Below are positions 53,882 to 64,000 of a stretch of 64,000 nt of DNA, piece by piece. The position numbers were made by a program, and so were the translations under genes. Numbering within the stretch: the first letter of the stretch is position 1; every line of letters starts with the position of its first letter. The notes beneath the pieces were generated by a model. It searched no databases. It had not been told where the DNA came from and worked only from the letters and a program-made list of their open reading frames with translations. Source of the DNA: Gibbula magus. Lineage: Eukaryota; Mollusca; Gastropoda; Trochida; Trochidae. The DNA lies in contig OW388293.1 in the NCBI GenBank assembly GCA_936450465.1, positions 46,800,040 through 46,864,039 of the forward strand, read 5' to 3'.

Positions 53882-56059
53882 TACATTCCAACACTCACAG
53901 CGTGACAGGTGAGATCCATCAACACTTTGTTTGTACAGGGTTGGATAAAGGGGGTACGTTGATAGATGTAACATGTTAGACAAGACCTTAAACGCACTAG
54001 GAGCCGGAGAAAGTCAATCAAACATGTTACAGCTTTCATTAGATATTGAAAATGGAAATTTCTCATTATATCTTCTTTTCATTTTGACATGAAGTTTTTC
54101 TTTTAGCTGTGCTCAATTTTAATTCGCATAATATCAATTTTCATTTATCTCTCATTTCTCGTAAGATTGACTACAACTCTCTACTTCCTTTTCGAGCGGA
54201 GTTCATTTGACAGAAGCCAATTTCAAATATATTCTTTTTACAAACCAGTTACTTTGTCGATGATGGACGAGATATTCAGAACATTGCTGTTTTCTGGAGA
54301 CAACCTCTGAAGTCGCCTCTCGTGAGACTATCATGTTTCAGTCAATAATTACTCCTATTGGAACAGAATAATGGTTTTCAAACAAAGCCAAAATACACTT
54401 CACTGAGAATATATTTAAATATCAATTAAGCTTTTCAGAGAGTGGATATCAGTCCACAAGCAGGATTGCGTTTGCTGTTAGCAGTTCAATATATCCCAGA
54501 CCTTCCAATACACTGTACCGTGCGGTGGAGTTATATGGGGTTTAAACCTTCTTTCAAATTATTTCACCGTGGCTATATAGCAGGGAGAAAGCCTGAATCA
54601 CCATTCTGACTATACATTGCTGTGAAATCTGCGAGATTTGGTTGACTGGTGTATTAAGGTTGTTACCGCTGATGTTTCTTCATAATTAAACCGTTTTCAT
54701 TCACATTCTACCATATTAGTCCGTGGGGTCACCTCCGTACATTCACACGATATGCTAAATAAAGTACATACAGAATGAACAAGGCGAGGTTATACATGTT
54801 ATATAGGGTCACTTTCAAGGTTATTTTACTAAAAGGTTTATTGCAGGGAGAAAGGCCAAGATCCCAGTGTGGCTATGTAATGTGGGGAAACCTCGAGATT
54901 TGGTTTCAGCCTTGCGAACTAAGAGTGTTACTGCTCTGAACACGGATGCTGTATTGATTCCAAATGTCACTGTACGTGGAACAGTCCCCTACAATAGACA
55001 TAGTTCCCGAGCCCCATTATATTCATAATACAGTGATGTCTATTACACCGAAACATACTGCCTGCTCTTTAAAGATCCTGCAGGATTGCTGATCACGTGA
55101 CCAGCGGGTTGTCATGCCAGCTAGTGTACGTAAGAGACTCTATAAAGAAATGGAGAAATTGCGAAATGATTAAACGTTGGGAGTCTTGCAGAATTCTTAT
55201 CAGTCAACAGGGACAGTATTGCAATTTTCATGTTTACATATTGTACCCTAATTCACGTCTAACTTGCTGTGTGCAACTGTAAGATGCAATAAAAACGTAT
55301 GGTAATATCATGATTATAAACTTTAGTTTGAACATAGTTTATGTCTTTATCTTTGGATCCTTCGAAAAAATGTCTTCAGAAGCTATTATGTGAACTCACA
55401 CAAGTTGCTATCAGAGGAAATTAATTTAGTTCCACTGACGTATATTCAACGAGCTACTCGATCCTGATTATCTTGTTTGTTTCAACAGCCCATCCCTGTC
55501 GTAATCCACCTACTTGGTGAGATAACCTTGTATCTTGCTCCAACTAGACTGTCTCGATGTGGCTATACCCGTACCTGGGAGCACATGTTCTATATAGTCG
55601 ATTGACTGATTAATACACGAACAAGTATGTCATACAATTTTCAAAGAACAAGTCGCCCTAGCTAGTGCTACGCATACAATCTAACTAAGCACCTGTCGTT
55701 TGACATGCTTACGTGTTTATTTCGAGATTATAACTGTGCTTTTTGTAATTCTGTAAAGCAAGTCGAAGGGGAATTTCACGTAAGTCACGTCACGAGTGCA
55801 GAAACATGTGATGAAAAGTAGTGTGGAAAGAATGGTTGCTATATGATATTGGTTGTGCTTCGCAATACGGGTGATAATTGTTTTCATTACTCACACGTTG
55901 AAGACACCGTTGTTTATTTAGTATATTACTGGTAATTATATTTGGTAATAATTACGTGTACTGACAAATGACGGGGGTGAAACATTTAGATTTTAGGTAT
56001 TATTAAGTGACACGGCCGCATTGGTTAGTGCCGAAGTTAAACATTGTTTAAAGCAACGT
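53882..56059. other. No gene recognised; diverged direct repeats
   Basis: 'agcagggagaaagcctgaat' near 54578 recurs as 'gcagggagaaaggccaagat' near 54843. Each is followed by 'gaaatctgcgagatttggt' or 'gaaacctcgagatttggt', suggesting an old duplication of about 265 bp. No exon is supported. Confidence 0.4.
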
Positions 56060-56262
56060 CAAGAACACATGTTAATAGGTAGCTTATTATACGACTTCGG
56101 CAGCGCTATCTTCAGAATGGAGTCACCGCTGATAGGCCTGATAGGCCTGATGATGGTCATACGGTGACATCCAAACGCATTGGCAACATCGTTGTTGGTC
56201 GACACCCATCTGAAACATTCCCAGAGCTCCTTCCCTTTCTTCACTTGTCAATCGCGGCATGA
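56060..56262 (-). pseudogene. Tc1-type transposase N-terminal fragment
   Basis: From the ATG near 56259 the minus strand reads MPRLTSEEREGALGMFQMG. After one frameshift it continues 'STNNDVANAFGCHRMTI', the helix-turn-helix that opens Tc1-like transposases. The rest of the transposase is absent. This is a different family from the remnant at 28.1 kb. Confidence 0.7.
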
Positions 56263-58817
56263 TTTCGTACATGTGTGCCATATCATGCAAAGTAGGCACT
56301 TTTTATACCCTTTAGAAGCATTCAGTTCATGCAAATGCTGCTTGAATTTGGCTACATTTGAGTGATAATGCGTTTGGGTGATAAACAAAAAATAAAAGTT
56401 TTCATTTTCAAGCAAAAATGTTCACATAAATAATCGTCAGTGTTCCTAAATACTATTAAGTCATTTGACAACACAGTAAACCCGTTTTAACTAAGGTTAA
56501 TTACGAGAAAAGATCTTTATTGACAAGAAAAATATATTTCATAAGTTTCACACTTAAACTTGCTCAATAACAGTATTTTTCATCGTTTAGGGGTTATGAC
56601 GTAAAGCACACAACCTTTTCACAAAAGTAAAAGTTCCAACTTCTTCAGGACATCTTAATCACATTTATTGGTTACTACCAGCCTGGTCGAAAACCGGACA
56701 AGCCAGCTGCATTTTGCCACAATATGAATCCATCATGAATTTTAAACGTGTTCTTAGCATAAACCTACGTTATTCAGCTTTCTTTTGAACCATTCATTTC
56801 TCAAATATCTTTGATACTTAAAAAGTTATTCAAAAAAGAAGTGGGGTAACGTTTCTTTTTATGAACAATGTCATAATTGTATAATACATTATATATACGC
56901 TTTTGGTATGATTCTCTTTGCCTTCAGAATATCAAGATTGTGAATGCTAGATCAAAATTGTTTGTACCATCCTAGACCACCTATCGTCAATAAATTATGA
57001 GAATATTGTATCAATGCTAGGAAGATCCTTTCGTGTTCTTTACAGGTTTATGCTCAGAATATTAACTTTTGCCGTCTGGAAAACGTTTTAACATGCCTCG
57101 TCATACGTCAAACAGAACAAGGAAATCCTTTAAACCTAGTGTTTCAATTCTTAACAAAAACTCGCTATATTTTGATGAAATCTGTAAAAACTGTTGTATT
57201 GTAAATATGTATCCACATATAATGTGTTATAATGCTCTGTTTGGTGTAAAAAGAATTCCCTTTTGGGTATTAAAGTGTTATCTCATCTTAATAAAACTAT
57301 CCAGCACAGAACGCAGTTTGCTTGGCAGCTTTACATATATAGGCATATATTTACATATATAAATCAGTGTAACCCCACAGACACTTCGAGTAGAGGAGCC
57401 TGTGCAGGGTGTGTGGTATGGTACTGGGACGAGCTTCTGTCTTCACGCTACGTGTAGAATAGACGAGCTCGTTGAAGGATGGGTCGGAAAATATCGCAAA
57501 ATGATCTCATGCCGACAGGTTTATGTGCATTGCACAAAAAAGTGGAGTTTCTCAGACTTTAGTGCAGTGATTTTGACCCGCAGGACATCACTAGACGAAG
57601 CGTAAACGTTGCAGGTGTAAACAAGTGTAATCTCAGAGGACGAGTCTCTTCATCCTTCCTGATTTCGTCTAGCTCCACTTCCTGATACCTCGACTGTATT
57701 GACGCGAGGCTGGTTGAGCTAACCTTAATAAATGGTTTATCTCCTGTTTTCAAGATTTGTCTTTCAACCCAGTTGTTGAGTTCTGTTTTTAGAAGACCTA
57801 AACTCAATGCATATATATTTTCAAATGGACGTAAAGACTACGTTGGTAGCAGGGTAACCCCGTGGTTAGAACGTTCGGCTTTGGGTCAAGGTTCTAATCT
57901 CAGTGTGAACTCAGAAACATAGTAATTACTGAATAGAACTGTTCTTCGTTCAGTTATATTTCGGTGCATGCTATTTTAAACTGTGAATGATAGGGTGATT
58001 TTTTCAGGATCTTTTGTTTAACTTCTTTTTGTAACTGTTCGATGCCTGTGTACCAACTGAAACTGAAAAGTCTCCGAATTTCTGAATTTAAAGGTTGTTG
58101 TTATTTTCATGGAAATGAGTGAGATAACAAAATCATGCTGAAGTTCAAAACAGCTTCTTGAATGCTGTGTACAAGTAGACCTATATTAAATCCAATCAAA
58201 AGTTTTATTATAAATTTTATAACATATGATTACAAAGATATAAATTGTGTGGGACCCCTGAGATACGCCATTCTCGATTACTAATATGGTCAAACTTTCA
58301 TCAACTAATTTATACACTTGTTCTCGCCCTTCATTCGTAGGTGTTGGCAACATTGATTTGTAAGGAGTTAAACCAAGCTCACGGCCACATCGTACGTTCA
58401 ATTCAGCACCAGTGACAACGCCTCTGGCCTCTTCTCCCTATCTATTACCTGACCTGTAACCTTATTACTTGAAGATTAGTACCACGTATAACCATTATTC
58501 TCAGTTCAACAGCGTTCCAGGCACTGAGGCTGAAACTTTAGAATTTGAATAGTTCACTGAACTATGTGACTACCAGAAGACACCGCGGGAAGGTAGAAGA
58601 CTGGATAATTTGAACAACGCCTATACGGACAATTTGCAAGAAAAGTCAAAGAAATTTGAGATATACACATGTAAGCTTGGAGTAGAGGTGTCGGTGAATG
58701 TAATTTAATTGACCGCACTAACCACATCAAGTATGCAGAACAAAGAGCAATATTAAAGTTATCCTTTTAAAATGAACGAGTTTCTCATGTAGACATATTA
58801 TATATGATACGTTTCAA
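56263..58817. other. No gene recognised; a weak tRNA-like segment at 57850-57905
   Basis: AT-rich sequence. 'gggtaaccccgtggttagaa' followed by 'aaggttctaatctc' resembles A and B boxes of a degenerate tRNA-derived SINE. Other open frames carry no domains. Confidence 0.4.
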
Positions 58818-58995
58818 GGGCGGATCCAGGATTTTTGAAAGGGGGGGGGGGGGTCCCAAAATAATTTGTTTCCACTGAGTGGGGGGGGAGGAGGGGTCGG
58901 GGGGGGGGGGGGGGGGGGGGGGTGTGTCAGGACCCAAATCCCAACAGTGAACTTATACATGGATTTGAAAAGGGGGGGGGGGGGGTCCGGACCCC
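58818..58995. repeat. Poly-G runs with repeated flanking motif
   Basis: Three G tracts, the longest over 20 nt, are linked by 'ggatttttgaaaggggg', 'ggatttgaaaagggggg' and 'gtcccaaa'/'gtccggaccc'. They could form G-quadruplexes. Read lengths of the runs are likely unreliable. Confidence 0.85.
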
Positions 58996-59441
58996 CAGGT
59001 GCGTTTGGTTTTTATTATGGAGTTTAAAAGCTCGACAATGTGTTTTAAAATGGGGAAATGAGTTTACGGTAGACTTAACCTTGTCTTGATGAAGCTCTAA
59101 TTAGACCAAAGGGTCTCAGACGGTTTTTACACCTTCCTATATTAAAGTTCATCTTTATTTCACATTTGGTTGAGGTGATGACACTTATCTGGGACAACAA
59201 ACCCACCTCTATATGGCAACAGACAACCGTCGTGGTAATTTTAGGCTGTCCATTCCAATCTAGAGGTAATCACTTCACGAATCATGCACCACTTGACCAG
59301 TAATCGATGTGACAAGTTGATGACCGGAAGTGGCTTTGTGGTCAGGGGGTGGGAAGACGACAATTCGTGATGTACATTCATGACAAGACAATATTGTCTG
59401 AGCACCACTGGTCTATTTCTGTCGATTGCAACGATACTACA

Positions 59442-59656
59442 GGGCCATGTTCAAGAGAGGTTTCAAAGTAATTGCTCAATTAGCGATTACTTTAAACCTC
59501 TCTTGAACGCGATTGCTCAAAGTAGCGCTACGTAGCAAAGCGAGCGAACTTTGAGGTTTTGCACCGTGTCGTTTAGGCGAGAATGAGCGCTACTTGAGCT
59601 CTACATTGAGCAATCAATGAGCGATTATAAGCGCTCGCTGTTATGGAACGGAGCCC
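59442..59656. mobile_element. Short hairpin-rich MITE
   Basis: Ends 'gggccatgttcaagag' and 'ggaacggagccc' are roughly inverted. Inside, 'gttcaagagaggttt' pairs with 'aaacctctcttgaac' to give a 60-bp palindrome, and several 'gcgctacttgag', 'agcgctac' and 'gcgctcgc' motifs repeat. It looks like the 'gttccacaaagcgctcg' type of MITE common in marine invertebrates. Confidence 0.65.
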
Positions 59657-60129
59657 AGGTACCAAAGTCCGATTGACGATTGACGTCATCCAACGGTAGC
59701 TTCCTTTGGCGTATTTTCTTCTAATTAATTCATTTTAGAATTGCTATTCTATTAATGAAAAGGAAGAAGATGAAACCATAGGAGAATGATTATGACCTCA
59801 GTTTTAACCGTGTGTTACCCTGAAGTCGAAGAAACAAATATTTCACTAGCAAAACAAAAACTTAAAAGAAATAAAAAGGGTTTGTGATATTTTTCAAAAA
59901 TTAAAGTTCAAAAGGAAACTTCCCTTTATTCTTCTCCAAGAATGTTCAAAATTGTATCATTCTATTCAATCCTGATTTTTTCTCTTAATTTTCCAAATTG
60001 TCAATCTTGAAAGCCTTTAATTATCGTTTCCATTTCACCTCAAACCCGACCCAAGGTTCATTTAATTTTTAAATCTGGCTTTCATTGAGTTAATCAGTAT
60101 TATCAAACGGAGCATCTTATTATTGATGA

Positions 60130-60205
60130 TTGGGTGCGGGATAGCGCAGCAGTGCTGAATTTCGGATGAAGAGGTCCGGGGTTCGAATCCAACCAGAAGA
60201 GAAAT
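60130..60205 (+). mobile_element. tRNA-like SINE head with good A and B boxes
   Basis: An A box 'tagcgcagcag' and a perfect B box 'ggttcgaatcc' are about 45 bp apart, the spacing of a tRNA gene. The acceptor stem does not pair convincingly ('gcgggat' against 'ccagaag'), so a tRNA-derived SINE is more likely than a tRNA gene. Confidence 0.5.
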
Positions 60206-61582
60206 TTGTTTGGGTTGAATGTTTGGATGCATTGCTACACTGAATTTAAGCCCAGTAGATCTCATGGTCCATTTATTCCATAATAATGACAGGTTTCACC
60301 GCAATACATCACCACAATGATGTTGCAGGCTTTCATAATGCAATACTACTAGTAGCCTCGATATAAGTAAGCTACTATTGAAAGAGGCGTTTCATTCAAA
60401 TCACCTCACCTCTCCTTATTGATGAAATATTAATTACAAATCTGGGTTACAGGCTACGTGTTGTCATATTTCACAAAACAGATTCCAAGAATCATATTTG
60501 TATTTCGTAAAACAAAAATCCCCCAGATGCTCAATGCGTCCCTCTACAGTGCCATCGATTGCCCACTGTTATTCAGACTGCCCGCTGTTACGTTCCATCA
60601 TAAGAAAGGGCAACATTTCAGTCATGTATTTCATCTTTCACTATCGATTTTATCATTTACCGCAGGATTAGGGTTTGTGAGAAGTCAGCTGATAGCGCTA
60701 ATGTCAACCCGATCTCATCCCTTCAGCTTCACCACCGTTGTCGACTCATACTCCCCTTTCATGAGACGTGCTGTGGTCTCCAAGTCATTCGTCATTATAC
60801 AGATCATTGAAGATCAACGTTTATCTCAATAACGCCCTAATTTATATCCATTTCAATTGTGTTTTCAAGATCATTAAAGTTAATTATTTTATAAAATGAA
60901 ATCTGTTTGTTCTTTTGAATTATGATGGTTAGTCCTTATTCGTTCTGGCACGAGAATTTAAAATTGGGGTTAATAATGAAGTAAAATCGTTCACAAGTAA
61001 GCCTAACAATATGTTTGTGTGCTAAGACACGTTGGAACTCTGAGAAGATACTATGATGTTGCGACGACGTGCTAAAAATGAAATGGCCATCATGGAGACT
61101 CAGCTGATTTTTGTAGTATTGAGAGAAGCGTTTGTCTGTTGATTTATGTAGAAAACCAGGTTTATCACTTCAAGTGTCGACAGAAAGAGATCGTAGGTTT
61201 CCAGGGCACATTTGGTAAGCGATGCGAATGTCAGGTGGCTTGGTGTCTGAGGTGACTATGGATGTCTTCTATTGAAGTGCTCCCAATGTGTGTAAATTTT
61301 AATACGCTCTTTGTCATTATGATAATATACAATGTTACTGTGTTACTTTATTATTGCATACATGTAATTCTGAGAGCGGTATAGACTCACTGCTTCATCT
61401 GCCATGTTAAATGGCTATGTATCAACCTAAGTGGAAACTACATATCCGGTAGTCAAAGTGCTTCTAAAAAGTTCCCTGGAACTATCTATGCAATACCAAT
61501 GTCTTTATCACATTATCTTTGCATACCTTTCACTCTCTTCATGACAACCAAAGAAAGAACTGGCTTTGTATGGACCAAACTT

Positions 61583-61588
<6 letters not shown>
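60206..61588. other. No gene recognised; one 124-codon open frame
   Basis: A plus-strand frame at 60458-60832 begins MLSYFTKQIPRIIFVF and has a hydrophobic stretch near 'HLSLSILSFTAGLGFV'. No family is recognised and no promoter or splice evidence is seen, so it is left uncalled. Confidence 0.35.

Positions 61589-64000
<2,412 letters not shown>

Noticed and set aside
60130..60205. A functional tRNA gene
   Set aside because: A and B boxes are good, but the acceptor and anticodon stems do not fold convincingly. Similar heads elsewhere in the window suggest SINEs.

Overview
The window looks like animal nuclear DNA, most likely from a marine bivalve or a related lophotrochozoan. It is AT-rich and intron-bearing, and most of it is non-coding and dominated by decayed transposable elements. 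Two elements have the architecture of the bivalve 'pearl' repeats: ~145-bp core repeats next to a GGAC-type microsatellite. A secreted fibrinogen-related lectin gene also fits a mollusc. The species cannot be named from the sequence alone.

Layout. 0-16 kb holds mainly repeats: an L1/Tx1-type LINE relic with a TIR element nested in it, a 50/51-bp minisatellite beside a probable PAN/Apple exon (6555-6806, minus), two members of a foldback-element family (6934-8219, 12061-12861), a pearl-like element (13866-14806) and tRNA-like SINE heads. 16.2-19.3 kb holds a complete two-exon gene for a secreted protein: signal peptide, 36-dipeptide Thr-Pro tract, EGF-like module and fibrinogen C-terminal domain.

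21.6-45.6 kb is the most striking part. Four intronless, intact, 226-aa LIM-homeodomain genes lie in the orientations minus, plus, minus, plus (22569-23249, 26863-27543, 31962-32642, 37123-37803). They sit inside duplicated cassettes that also carry a shared promoter (CCAAT motifs, a perfect CRE TGACGTCA and a TATATA box) and a shared 3' region. Their LIM2 domain points to the Lhx6/8-Arrowhead class. The cassettes have been invaded by LINEs, a foldback element and a pearl-like element. Comparing paralogous cassettes gives exact insertion sites and target duplications, including an unusually long 353-bp direct repeat flanking one LINE.

45.6-64 kb contains no gene I can support. It holds MITEs (a TTAA-flanked family and single TIR elements), a Tc1 transposase remnant, two hammerhead-like or retroelement-end motifs and simple repeats.

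The supported host genes are the lectin-like gene, the four LIM-homeobox genes and possibly one PAN-domain exon. There are no operons; each gene appears to have its own promoter.
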